From: Alternaria dauci
Lineage: Eukaryota > Ascomycota > Dothideomycetes > Pleosporales > Pleosporaceae
Assembly: GCF_042100115.1 (NCBI RefSeq)
Contig: NC_091272.1
Coordinates: 4,092,001-4,156,000 of the forward strand
Direction: 5' to 3'
Length of the DNA: 64,000 nt
Below the pieces are notes generated by a model. The model was not told the origin of the DNA, made no database searches, and saw nothing but the letters and a program-made list of their open reading frames with translations. The stretch's first letter is position 1, and every line of letters starts with the position of its first letter. A program made the position numbers and the translations under genes. Positions 43,677 through 54,926 of this stretch are shown here, piece by piece.

Positions 43677-45107
43677 GGCTTGCGCGGACTGGGGGTTATC
43701 GATAGCGTGGCCTGCACAAGGAAGGAGCGATGGATGATGCTACACGAGGAAGGAACGACGATGCGCAAGCGCCGTGTTGACTCAACGACCGACTGCGATG
43801 GAGGACAGATAGGGATATAGAATGCAGGTGCGTTGGAAGACGCGACGGGATAGGTCGTAGGTTGGGGATGCTTGCGCAAGAAGCGATGCGCGTTTCACCA
43901 AACGCTGTTCCTGTGCCGGGCCAAGGATGGATCGAGTGACTGCAGCCAAAGGTGGGTAGACCGAAGACGAGGAGAGCAAGCGAGCGCGGGGAACCTCGTG
44001 ACGACAGCACGATTCAGTCAGACAAGATACTAGCGATGGCCGGTGTGGTGATTCAACAAGGACGGCAAGTTACTTCAACTACATGTGCCCTCACCTATCG
44101 ATAAACTCTTGGTTTTTCCTAACAGAGTGGCGTGCCGCGTCCGTCTCGCCAGTGCCAGGCCACATCCCAAGGTTTCACGGCCGGGCTGCGGCTTGCGTCT
44201 TACGCAGGGGCGCACGACACCTTTTTTAGCTTCCCCTGTCCCCGTCGTCGACGCCTCGCAGCCGCTAGGGTTAGAGCCTGCCGATCACGTCGTCAGACAA
44301 AGACGCGGCATTCCATCGTGCAATATCCGACTGCAAATATCTCTCTCCATCAAGCCTTGGCCCTGTTCGTCCTGACTTTTACAAGCTAGTCGCATCAGGA
44401 ACAGCCCTATTCGGTGTCAAGGTTTTCCCAATACTTTCTTCTCCAGCTGCGCCTCGTACCCATCTGCTTAGTGCAACCGAAATAGCATGCTTCGTAACCT
44501 CTTCCCCACAACGTCAAATCCAAGCTCCATCGCCGTCCCTCTGCTATTGGTCTCAAACGAGCTACTGCTACGTCGTCGTACTTAATCATCGTCACGTAAG
44601 GCTGGCGAGTCGTCCCCTGTCGGAGGTATACCCCAAGATCGTTGTTTACGACAAACTTTTCGATTGACCCTTCCCTTCAGAGTTGATCGTGCTTCAAGTC
44701 CCTTCAGTATAGGCTGAAATCGAACTCAACGCACTGGGTATATGGCTCGGAATCCGTTAAAATTACACCTTCCACACCACCCAATCCTCAGTCCACTCCA
44801 AGACGTATTATCCTGATCTCCGCGTACTCCAAACGTTTGCCCAGAAGAAGAAAACAATGCTGAAAGCGGCAACCGCTGTAGTGGCAGGGTGTAACAAAAA
44901 GAAACCGCGTACGGATACACTCTCTTACCTTTTTGGGGCCATGTTGCTTAGCAAGATTTGGTATCCGGTGGCGCGCGCTGCATGGTCGGACCTGTGGTTA
45001 GTATACATCATATTAGTTCAAAGGCGTAGTGAATCGAACAAAAGGCGCACGAGAAACTGCTTGTTAGTATGGTCGAAGAGCCCGTAAACTCAGAGGACGG
45101 TGGGCCT

Positions 45108-47795
45108 TCACACTCTGGTGCGCTTGACGTCTGGAACAAAATAGTCAGCGCCCGAGTCTCGCTTGCGTGTTGAAGAGAGGAGCATACCTATCGAGTCAGG
45201 TGCAATATCCTCTCCATGTCCAGCCTCGTCGATAGATCGCTTTTGTCCCTGGGGGGATACTTCTTGGGCATTGCTAGACGAGGCCGTCGCAGGATCTGCA
45301 GCCGAAGACGTTGCGTACGAAGTTTGTCCAGCCACACCGTCCTCTTCATCTTGGGTATCGGCGTGATCATGTGCATTTGCTGTCTTCTCCGGATCTCCTT
45401 GGGCCAGTTCCTGGTCGGCATCCCACTCGGGATTGTTTTCTAGATCCAGGACGTCGTTTGTACCAGCCAAATCGTTACCGTCCGCTGTTTCGGCACCGGC
45501 AGTGTTGAATTCTTCTCCGTTCATGAAGTCCAACTCTGGCTGTCCATCAAAGTCTTGGTACTCATAGTTGGCGAAGTCTTGGTTAATGTCGCCATCATAT
45601 GCGTCTGTAGCATGTTCATCTGTTGCAGCAGCGTGAAGATCCTGGAATGATTCATGTTCGTCGACGATTTGAACACCGTCCTGGAACGATGCTTCGTTGC
45701 TGTCATTACTTTCGGGCTCATCATTTTCCACTTCGACGCGGGGTTCCTCATTAAGTGCCTCGTCGTTCTCGCTGGCCTTATCACTGGCCTTGTCACTGTG
45801 GCCGGTAGAGCCCGCGACGGATCCGTGTTCATCTGCGTTGACAGATTCGTCGCCTTGGACCGTCGCAGACGAGGGTGAGAGATCAGTAGCGGGTACTCCT
45901 TCAGCTGCCTTGGTGTTTACGGCAGGCTCATCTTCGTCGTCGCTGTAGTCAACGAAGTCTTCCTGCTCTTGCAAGCGGCGAGCCTCTGCCTCAGCATCGG
46001 TCTCCTCACTTGGTTTTGGACTTTCCTGGTTGGGTTGGTCTACTTCTCCCTGAGGGTTTGCGAAAATGTCAATAGAATTAGCAGCTTGCGAATTGTGGTC
46101 TTCGTCAGCAGTCGGCTCCTGCTCCTCATGAGATGAATGCTCCACTTCGACCTCTTCCTCTTTTGTGTCCTTGACACTCTCTTCCTCGTAAGTGTATGGC
46201 TCACGCTTCTCTTCACTGTGATCGGGCGAGTGATAAGAATCATGCTCGGCTGGAGTGTGTTCGTCCCCATGCACCTCCACTCCCTCATCCTCTCGGGTCT
46301 CTTGGTTGCTCTCTTCTTCGCCCCGGCCACCTTCGTCATTGTATTCTTGTGGCTGCGCTTCTCCATTCGCAAACTCTGGCGCCTCGGCATTCTCTTGCTC
46401 TACTTGCTGCTCATCAAATTCCTGCTCTTGTTCCTGGGCGCCCCATTCAGTGGGCTCATCGCTCGAAGCCCCACCAATCATGCCAGCGAAGTGTGTCTCG
46501 CCAGCGATCACAGCAGCTTCAAAAGCGGTATAACCGCTTCCTTGATCGGCATATTTTGCAATGTCTGAGAGTAAAGTAGCGAAACGCGGTCGAAACATCA
46601 AGGAGATATAGAACGAGTCTGGTGCATCATTGCCATCTTGTGCGTGTAATGCATGGTAGTATCCTACGAGACGTTCAAGGGAAACAGCCACGCATGCTGT
46701 GTTGTCCTCAAAGATCTCCAGGTTCTGTAGATGCTCAAATTTGAAGCCAATTTCTGTTTCGCCCGACACATCTTCACCAAGAGATAGACGGCATGCTTGA
46801 AAAAGATCTGACAAGCTAGCCTTTGCAAGCGAGGTGTCTTGGATGAGCCACTCTCCACTGTTGTCGTAGTCGTGTTGTTTGAAGAGCCATATCTCTTGGC
46901 CTTGGTAGTTGACGGTAACAGATGGAAAATCAAACGACTCTGGGTCTTGGTCCTTGTTGCCCTCGAAACTGGCTTCTTGGTCATAGCTTGGATGCGCCGA
47001 ATCATGGTTCTGTGTCTCGTCGTCTGCGTGTTCTCCCTGACCTGGCAGCATGACACCGCCGTCGCCGTCGCCGTCGCCGTCATCGTTCTGGCCACCTTCT
47101 TCATCATCATCATCGACAGCTTGTGGGAGGGGCGAGTGTACGCGTTCGTCTGCCGCTTGGTCATATGAGCTGTGATCAACCAGGCTCCCAGCTTGCACGG
47201 GTAGGCTGGGCGACTTTGTGTTTGCAGGCATCGAGAGTAAAGCTTGCAAGTCAGCGGGTATCTCGTCTTGTTGTTCAGTCATGTCCTTAGTCTGTTCATC
47301 TTGAGCTTCCGAATGGTAGCTTTCTTGTCGCAGCCACGGCGAGCGAAGCTCCGGGTTGTGGTAGTCATCGCCCTCTTCTTCGGAATAGTCGATAAGGTCG
47401 TCATCTTGATTCGACTCATTGGTCTGAACCGGTGGGAGGTTGACTGGGTTAGGCGGAGAATTGACGGGTACAGGCTGTGAGGTGGGCGGCTCAGGCTGGT
47501 CAACGACTATGACGCCGTCGTCCTCGTGGTAGCTGTAATCCTCTTCAATCACATCCTCTTGATCAACCATGAAGTCGTCTTGCTCGCCGAGTCCAGCTTC
47601 TGCCTCTAATCCATTGGCCGAGGCTGCATCGTTCATAGACATCTCGTCATCGTGCACGTGAGAAGGCGGGGGGTCGAGATCCAACTCGATGTCACCGTCG
47701 TTGAAGTCGAGGCCGCCGTCGTCGTCGGAATGTAGATCCATGTCGTCGACAGTCGACAGCTCTAGGCCCGGTACGGTATGCGCTGCGGCCGCCAT
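45108..47795 (-). CDS. Acidic protein with DUF2420-like domain
   Basis: Function unknown. A single exon codes 895 residues. It is strongly acidic, with long Asp/Glu/Gln/His-rich stretches on both sides of one ordered section around residues 290-436 (SVTVNYQGQEIWLFKQ, GEWLIQDTSLAKASLSDLFQ, DSFYISLMFRPRFATLLSDI). This ordered part resembles the fungal DUF2420 domain; the assignment is from memory of the family, not a search. The tail ends in a basic patch (STRKRDS..VKRTRV), possibly a nuclear localisation signal, which with the acidic bulk suggests a chromatin or nuclear role. The start MAAAAHTVPGLEL at 47795 is the first ATG in a long open frame and has a GCGGCCGCC context. Confidence 0.85.
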   Translation of the reverse strand: MAAAAHTVPGLELSTVDDMDLHSDDDGGLDFNDGDIELDLDPPPSHVHDDEMSMNDAASANGLEAEAGLGEQDDFMVDQEDVIEEDYSYHEDDGVIVVDQPEPPTSQPVPVNSPPNPVNLPPVQTNESNQDDDLIDYSEEEGDDYHNPELRSPWLRQESYHSEAQDEQTKDMTEQQDEIPADLQALLSMPANTKSPSLPVQAGSLVDHSSYDQAADERVHSPLPQAVDDDDEEGGQNDDGDGDGDGGVMLPGQGEHADDETQNHDSAHPSYDQEASFEGNKDQDPESFDFPSVTVNYQGQEIWLFKQHDYDNSGEWLIQDTSLAKASLSDLFQACRLSLGEDVSGETEIGFKFEHLQNLEIFEDNTACVAVSLERLVGYYHALHAQDGNDAPDSFYISLMFRPRFATLLSDIAKYADQGSGYTAFEAAVIAGETHFAGMIGGASSDEPTEWGAQEQEQEFDEQQVEQENAEAPEFANGEAQPQEYNDEGGRGEEESNQETREDEGVEVHGDEHTPAEHDSYHSPDHSEEKREPYTYEEESVKDTKEEEVEVEHSSHEEQEPTADEDHNSQAANSIDIFANPQGEVDQPNQESPKPSEETDAEAEARRLQEQEDFVDYSDDEDEPAVNTKAAEGVPATDLSPSSATVQGDESVNADEHGSVAGSTGHSDKASDKASENDEALNEEPRVEVENDEPESNDSNEASFQDGVQIVDEHESFQDLHAAATDEHATDAYDGDINQDFANYEYQDFDGQPELDFMNGEEFNTAGAETADGNDLAGTNDVLDLENNPEWDADQELAQGDPEKTANAHDHADTQDEEDGVAGQTSYATSSAADPATASSSNAQEVSPQGQKRSIDEAGHGEDIAPDSIGMLLSSTRKRDSGADYFVPDVKRTRV

Positions 47796-48497
47796 GGTAC
47801 GCGATCTGGTGCAAATGAAGCGTTGGAGGGCGCTGGTTTCGTGGGCCAGACGCGTAAAACAAAGGAGTGAGAGAAGCGCGTCACACGTTGGCGCGAATCA
47901 CAGAGTGGCGTTGCAGCGGACTATTGTTTGCAATCGGTGCGCAACGTTGCAGAGGAGCTAGAAGCGCATGGCCGTGTGTTCTTGGGCGAGTCTGCTATGG
48001 CGGGAGCCTGTGGACGGTGAGGGTGAGGGTGAGGGTGAGGATGAGGCAGTTTGGCTGGAAATTGGACAAAGGAAGCACGGTGGTGTTGGCGCTAAGAGGG
48101 GAAAGTGCTGGCTGCAGGCTGCTTCAATGGGGGGATGGATTGACGCTAGGCAGACGCAAGCTGCACGTGACTACAGGTGTCCACTTTGGAACCTCCAGGT
48201 GTTGCGACTGGTGCAGTCGGGCTGGGAACAGTTGTTCCTTGTCCAGCTTGGGTTTCTTGTTGCATGCACTTACTTGACCGCGCCTTGTTGTTTCTGCCAT
48301 CGCATCTCTGCTTCTACCCTCTTTTGCACTCGAAACAAGGGCGCATTGGTGTTGCTGAGAAACTCCCCGTCGGATAATATTCCCCTCCACGCTCGACAAC
48401 GCGGCCTCAATCACGCCCAGGACATTGTACACCAAGTCACGACACTCTAAACAACACTGCCGAACCCCACTAGCCACCGCAGTGAAGCCTAGAAACC
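47796..48497. promoter_or_regulatory. Divergent promoter: DUF2420-like gene and delta-COP
   Basis: A 702 bp region between two opposed starts. It contains a guanine-rich array GAGGGT-type at 48016-48040 with three GGG runs flanked by GG pairs, spaced by TGA. This may form a G-quadruplex on the plus strand. No other element was recognised. Confidence 0.55.
48016..48040 (+). repeat. GGTGAG-type array, possible G-quadruplex
   Basis: The unit GGGTGA occurs about four times in register: GG, GGG, GGG, GGG, GG separated by TGA. Not the fungal telomere unit TTAGGG. Confidence 0.6.
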
Positions 48498-50208
48498 ATG
48501 GTATGAGCCTGCACGAGAGACAATTGCTCGCCTGTCCCTCCACCGACACCAAGCTGACGAAGCCAGGTGGTCCTCGCAGCTTCAATATGCACACGAGGCG
48601 GCAAGGCGGTCGTCTCCCGCCAATTCCGTGAGATGCAGCGCTCCCGCATCGAAGCCCTCCTCGCATCCTTCCCCAAGCTCGCCGACAGCGGAACCCAACA
48701 CACGACGTGCGAACAGGACAATGTGCGCTACGTATACCAGCCCCTCGACGAACTCTACATGGTCTTGATCACCAACTTGCAGTCCAACATCCTGCAAGAC
48801 ATCAACTCGCTGCACCTCTTCGCCCAGGTCGTCTCTTCGATATGCAAGTCTCTCGACGAGCGCGAGATCCAGAAGAATGCCTTTGAGCTTCTGACAGCCT
48901 TTGACGAGATTGTCACCCTGGGATACCGGGAGAACTTGACAATGAGCCAGATCAAGACCTTCTTGGACATGGAATCGCACGAGGAACGCATTCAAGAGAT
49001 CATCGCACGGAATAAGGAGCTCGAGGCTTCGGAAGAGCGCAAGCGCAGGGCCAAGCAGCTCGAGATGCAGAGGAAGGAGATGTCAAGATCGCAGCGAGCA
49101 GGCGGAGGCATGGGAGGCGGCATGGGCAGTGGCATGGGCGGCGGCATGGGCGGCCGCTCGCCTTCGTATCCAGCATTCACGCCCAGCGTACCCACGACCA
49201 ATGTTGCGGATACGTATGACAGTTACGAGGCGGAGAAGAAGAAGGCTACTAGCAAGCCATTGGCGCTGGGCAAGAAGGGCATGCAGCTCGGCAAGAAGAA
49301 CAAGACCAACAACATGTACGAGCAAGTCACTGGCGAACTGGTGCCGGCGGAAGAGGAACCCCTCGTCGCACCCAAGCCCTCTGCCCCTGCCGCCGTCGCT
49401 CCAGCAAGCGCTCGCCAGTCTACCTCGACCGACCGCGAGGCCGTACACATCACCACCAATGAGACCATCTCCGCCCGGCTGGACCGCGAGGGTCTCCTCA
49501 AGTCCTTCGAAGTCAAGGGCGAGATGCAACTCAAGATTACCGATCCGTCTTTCACGCAAGTCAAGCTCGATCTGGCTACCGGCGATACTCGCGGCGCACA
49601 GTTGATGACACATCCCAAGGTCGACAAGACCGTCTTCAGAAACGACAAGGTCATTCAGCTGGCCGACACAAGCAAGGGTTTCCCCTCCAACATGGGTATT
49701 GGCGTCATGAAGTGGAAGCTGGCACCACGGCCTGACGACATTTCCGATCCGCCCATTACCTTTCGCGTTTGGGTCGAAGATTCGGGCAACATGTACAACA
49801 TCACTGTCGAGTATGAGCTTACTGGTGGTGACTCACTGAAGGATGTCACCGTCACTATTCCATACCAGACCGACGAGCCCAACGTTTCGAGTTTCGACGC
49901 TGTATATGAGGTCAGCGGCGATAGTATTGAGTGGAACATTGGTGCCGTAGACGATGCGAACAGCTCGGGCAGCTTCGAATTCGAGGCACAAGCCGGCAGT
50001 GACTCAGAGTTCTTCCCTATGAACGTACGATTCAGCAAGACTACACCATTTGTAGATGTTGACGTAAGTCATTCTCAATCCTGCTCCACGAGACATCCGA
50101 AGCTAATCAACGTCACAGGTGTCTTCTGTAACCCTGCTTGCCATGGGCCAAGATATCAGCTTCTCCAAAGATGTCAAGTCCGTTGCCGAGAACTACACCA
50201 TCTCATAA
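48498..50208 (+). CDS. RET2: Coatomer subunit delta (delta-COP)
   Basis: COPI coat subunit for retrograde Golgi-to-ER vesicles. Three exons give 529 residues: the first contributes only the ATG (48498-48500), then 48567-50063 and 50119-50208. The second begins V-V-L-A-A-S-I-C-T-R and the family starts MVLLAASICTR, which is why the isolated ATG is taken as the true start; the 66 bp intron has GTATGA..CCAG ends. The N-terminal half is the longin-like adaptor domain (VSRQFREMQRSRIEALLASFPKL). A glycine/methionine-rich linker and coiled segment (EEERKRRAKQLEM-type) follow. From DREAVHITTNETISARLDREG onwards lies the mu-homology domain, ending at ..SVAENYTIS. Ser-Glu-Asn-Tyr near the end is typical of delta-COP. 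Confidence 0.95.
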
Positions 50209-50880
50209 ACACAATCGTCGTGCGTAGAGAGGGGTTCAGATGCAGTCGTTCGCGCAAGACGTTCAGGCCACCTTGACACGGAGGCCTACTCCTGGAAAGG
50301 TTTGTTCAGATAGACAAAACCGAATGAGACAGATCACACCCATTTGTGCTCTTCACGTCATGCGTTTGTCTTTATGCTCACCTACCAACTTTGACTTGAA
50401 CGCTACCATGAATGAGACATTGCTGCAAATGAGGTCGAATACTGTTATATGTTCTCGCTAATTCTGTAAAACTACTACCTGAAAGGTAACATGCTAGGAA
50501 AGCTGCCTATCATTACATTTTCAGAAAAACATGACTTTGAATCTACATATTCACCTTGTCCCCATATCTCCTGCATCCTCATAGGGTAAATGCGGCACGA
50601 ACATGTATGTGCATGAGTGTGTGGTATATAGTCGACCAAGTCAATCTCCCTCCTGTTCTGCGCTGCTATGTCGCTAAATATCGCGTCGTTGGTATCTGAA
50701 GCGGTAAGGGCAAATGTAAAAAACAAAGTCAAATGCTGTACATCGAAAGGCAATTGAAAACCGGAAGAGATCTATGCGGCCGTAAAACGTAAGAAGGCGA
50801 TGAAGCGAAATATGCGACAGTAAACAATTGCGGCCAGCGTACTGAAAGGCATGGATAGGGAAATCGAAGTAAGTGTATCC
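50209..50880. other. Convergent 3' spacer
   Basis: These 672 bp separate the stop of delta-COP (plus) from the stop of the CBM48-like gene (minus). A 92-codon minus frame (50475-50753) has no features. It should hold the two 3' UTRs. Confidence 0.5.
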
Positions 50881-52980
50881 TCAGATAACGGCATCACCCA
50901 AAAAAGCGAAATCTTCTATGAGCGCATGCACACCACTCGACTCCCTATTTCTCCGCACGCTGACCGTCGGCTCAAGACGCCCACCACCTCTGATAGACTC
51001 TTCAATGGTAGTCTTACTTCCAACATCCTGCTCAGGCAGACTGTACTGGAAACCGAGTCCGAAACAAGCAGCTTGGCGCCGCGACGACCGCCGCGACGAG
51101 ACCGCATCCGAATGCTGCCCCGTAGTCTCGACTTTGAAGAGATCGGACCCAAAGGTTGAGATGCGGAGTTCATTAAGTTGCGGTGGGGTCGAGAGACGGT
51201 AGGAAGATTGACGGTCGTCTTCTTCATCATCATCATCATTGGAAGAAGTATCGTTGTAGTTGTTGTCGATGTTCTGGATTTCGGGGACAGTGGACATGTG
51301 TTTCGAGGCCTCAGATCGTACTTGTCGGGGTGAGGCATAGGAGTAGCGAATCAAGAGGCCTTGAGGAGGTTCCATGTCACTGTCATTGCTGGTGAGAGAG
51401 CTGAATGTTGGCGAGAGGACGGCTTCATCGTCTTCGTTAGAAGACGTTGGGGAGTTGTAGCCGATAGAGTCGTTACTCCATGTAGAGAAGTGACTACGAG
51501 CCTTTTCTTGGAATTGCACGCTGAAGTGGTCGAGGCGTTCGTCGTCGTCGGCTTCTTCGAATTCATCTTCCAGTTCGTTGGCTGGTATTTCGCTGATTGA
51601 CGCTTCGTTGCATGCATAGAGTGGTGCGGGTATCAGGTAACGAGGAAGTGCTGGGAGCTCTTTGTCGAACGGTGACTGCCGAAGGTTCGTGCTATGAACG
51701 CCGCCATGGCTCGATGTAGGTCGCTCATCCGAAGCAGATGCACCGAAAAAGGTCGACGGTCGTGATAGTATAGGAGCTGAAGGGGTGTCGTCTTCCACTA
51801 CTCGATCCTTAATTTCAAACTCTTGCTGGAACTTCGGCGAGGATAGCCAGGGAGCATTAGAAAATAGGTAATGTTGGGTTCGCCTCGTATCGGCGGAGTT
51901 AGCACGGACACGGCTTTGCTCGACCTTGAATTCGCTCGTGATGACAGTTGAAGGTACATGTGAGCGACGTCGCCTGACAGGGCGCTCATCGACAGTGGGT
52001 AGTTCGGCAGGCCCAAAGGGTGAATCATGGATAGGATCCACAGGATGCGATGTCAGTGGGGAGAATTCTTTTCGGATGTTTGGCACTGAGCGCGGTGCCG
52101 CAGTCTCCCCTTCTCTGATGGATTCAAACGAGGGTCGGTAGACTGATAATGGAATGAGATTGAGTTCCTCTCCCCCACTGACGAGCACCGGCGCACTGAT
52201 GTCTAGCTCTCTGGTCTTCGATGCACTGCGATTTCTCGATGCGGATCGTTTCGATGCAAGCTTCTCTTTCAAGAGCTTGAAGTCGGGAAAGATAGGTGTC
52301 GACGGCAGATAAGGCGATGCTGATGCACTTCGAGCATGGCGCACTACATGCGGGGACAGGAAGCCGTCCGCCGGGGGATGCGTCGCCGATTTTGGAGTCC
52401 AAGGTGACGGAAGGGGCATGACATGTGACTCTTCGCTAGACCTAGTTCTTGGGGATGGTAAAGGTCTTAGGCTTGCAGGGGGCACTGGCGTAAGATACCT
52501 ATCTTTGGGGTCCCGGGTGAACGCGGAAGAGGTATCAGAGATGCTACGGCTGTGCCCCTCGCGAGGTACATCCAAGACGTTGAGGCGCTGTCCAGGCAGT
52601 AGAGGACAAAAAGTCGTTGATTCCTCAGATGGGTTGTGGCATTCCTCATCTTCGTCTAGTTTGTACTGGAAAGAGTCAATCAGTGAGCCGATCTAACAAA
52701 ACAGCAGACTTACGTAGTACCAGTAGGTGCCACCCATCTTCAGAGGCCCGTCTCGTTTCGGTGCTTGCTGGTCTAGATCGCCGTCGCAGATGATATCAGA
52801 AAAGGTAAAGCAGCCTTTCCAGAGATTCCGGCCCCCGCGTACGTCAAGTTCTAATGGATAGGGTCGCGAAAAGTTGTCCCAGGATCCAAGTAAAACTACA
52901 CTGCGCAGTGCAGCCGGGCAGTGACTTGATGCAAGAATAAGTGACTGCCTTAGGGTGAGTGGCACAGAGGGGGTAGACAT
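50881..52980 (-). CDS. CBM48/E-set-like protein with disordered tail
   Basis: Likely a glycogen-binding or AMPK-beta-like regulatory protein; role unknown. Two exons, 52980-52714 and 52665-50881, with a 48 bp intron between ..GGTYWYY and YKLDEDEECHNPSEE.., give 683 residues. The first ~115 residues carry the family look of an early-set domain: VVLLGSWDNFSRPYPLELD, LWKGCFTFSD and GGTYWYYYKLDEDEEC. Everything after about residue 115 is Ser/Pro/Arg-rich, with FGPAELP and RRRRSHVPST patches and an acidic region with many SSND repeats. No catalytic domain is visible, so binding rather than enzymatic action is inferred. Confidence 0.78.
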
Positions 52981-54926
52981 ACAAGAGGAAGGTGTGGAGT
53001 GTGGTGTTGTCCATGGCCATGATGTCGGGATAACCTAAGCTGATAACAGCAGAGACTAAGGCGTTGAAGCGCGTATGCGTCTAAGCCCTGGTCACTTCTG
53101 AGGTGTCGCATACAATCGTGGGTGTCCGATTTAGAAATGCATGCAGAACGGTGAGTTGGATGTTTTAGCCTGCTCTTTCTGTATGGTCCAGCCGGAGAAT
53201 GGGCCAGCAAGCGATTTGCTGATTGGTGCGCAATAGCAAGCGTTTGGTGAAATGTTGAAACTAGTCCTCCTGCGCGTATGTATGATTATGGCGAGGTTGA
53301 CCAGGGATGATGCAATCCGAGGAATCAAATCAAGTCGGAGAAATCCTGAAGCATACAGAGGCTGGATGTTTTTATGCAGGCTGTCACCGGCAAACAGCAA
53401 ATGTTGGACTGTGGAGACAGAGCCTCAGTCGAAGTGGTCCCAGATTGGCCGAGTTAGCGCCTGTGGTTGGTGTTGGCATATAGTAAGGAGGATGCAGCCT
53501 CAGCGCTTAGTATCGACGTCCAAATCGCCGAAATGTCGTCTAGGTGAAACACGGTATCAGGAAGGGTCCAAAAGCGAGTGAATGCTGTGTAATGGGCGTA
53601 CGAGAAGAGAAGAGAGCAAAATATGGGTCGCTAGTTGGAGATGTAGTTTGGTGCTAGGCGGGCAAGAACCAAGCGGGTGACAGCCACGACGGGCGCCTTC
53701 TTGCGATGGTAGGGAAAGGGTAGTCGGAAGCGAAGACTCGGAGATGCAGCAGAGGACTTTGTTGATCCCAAACACGCCAAATTCGAGGCGCATTATTGGG
53801 CTTATGTCATGGGCTCTCGTTGGCCGCAGAGGCTGGCCGAAGAGGAGACACTTCAGCTCCTTCATTTCCTCAGCCGTCCACTCCATGACTGCGAAGATTT
53901 GGAGTCAGCTGGGGACCGATGCATACTAAGGGACCGAAGCACTAGCTGCTGTTCTCCTCACCTGTCAAGACCGGTGGACTGGCATCATGCTGGGTTGCAA
54001 GTCTTGCGAAGGAACAGCATCTTGCCGTGGTGGACAGGAAGCAGATCGCACGCCTGCTTCAGTTTCCCCTGTCGCAGGCAACCAACGGCATCCCAGACAC
54101 GACTCGAAATGCGCGCGCGGTTACTCTCGCGACCGCCACACGGCCGCTTAAACCGCAGGCCCCTGACACGATCGCCAGAGAAGATGAAGCGACCCACTCA
54201 CAGCACTGACATCTTCCACGAGGGTTCTGCACTAAGTTCCTCCATCTTCTTTGGCTTTGGTGCATGCAGCGTTGCTGCATGGTCCGGCGTTGCTGGGGAA
54301 GCTCGTCGTGCAAATTCCTTTTCCATCCTTCACCACGCGTGTTTGGTGGTCAGAGACTGCGTCGAGGGCAAACTGTCGGCCTCTGCGAAACCGGCACTTG
54401 GTGCGACCCACCCCCGAACGGGTCCCGACGTCTTCACTCCAACCGGGTTTTGTTCAAAGCGTCACATATTCCAAACCTGCTCCTAGCGCCGGTTGCGGCA
54501 CAGCCTTGCTATGGAGGAGCCATTGCCAACCATCTTCGTCAGAATGAGCAACGCTGCATGCCTTGGAAACCAAGTTGCTAGCGGCACCAGCAATGCCGCC
54601 ATGACGGCGAACCGACGATCGGCTGACAGCTTGCAGGATGCGATCGAAAAGTATACATGTTTCAAAGAGGAGTTATGCAGTCATCGCAGGCTTTGCTTTT
54701 TACCTCACGGCGGCTGGGCGCCAGAAAGTTGCGCCGTGTCTGGACCAGGCTCTGCCGCATGCAGAACGCAGGGTAAGGTTTGAGCAGGAACCAGCAACGT
54801 GCTACAACATTGATGACTAGCATTGCATTGTAACATCTGTGGACAGGCGTTCAAAGCCTTGCGCTTTCCAACGCATGCACGCTGCATGCACATCCAATCC
54901 TTAGGCCTTCCACCGAAGCCTCCAGC
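52981..54926. other. Intergenic, 1.95 kb
   Basis: No gene is supported. Open frames of about 110 codons (53557-53886 minus) and 225 codons (53809-54486 plus) overlap each other on opposite strands and show no signal peptide or domain. The 5' end should hold the promoter of the CBM48-like gene. Confidence 0.5.

Larger units (their letters stand above)
43505..45107. other. Intergenic, 1.6 kb, with G-rich tracts
   Basis: No gene is supported. Near the transporter's start lies a run of 14 G (43610-43623) followed by four GGCGAT units (43653-43676), listed separately. The remainder contains only short frames. Confidence 0.55.

Noticed and set aside
48016..48040. Telomere-like repeat
   Set aside because: The unit is GGGTGA rather than TTAGGG, and it is internal and short.
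53809..54486. 225-codon plus-strand frame
   Set aside because: No domain or signal peptide, and codon choice is unlike nearby genes; overlaps another minor frame on the other strand.
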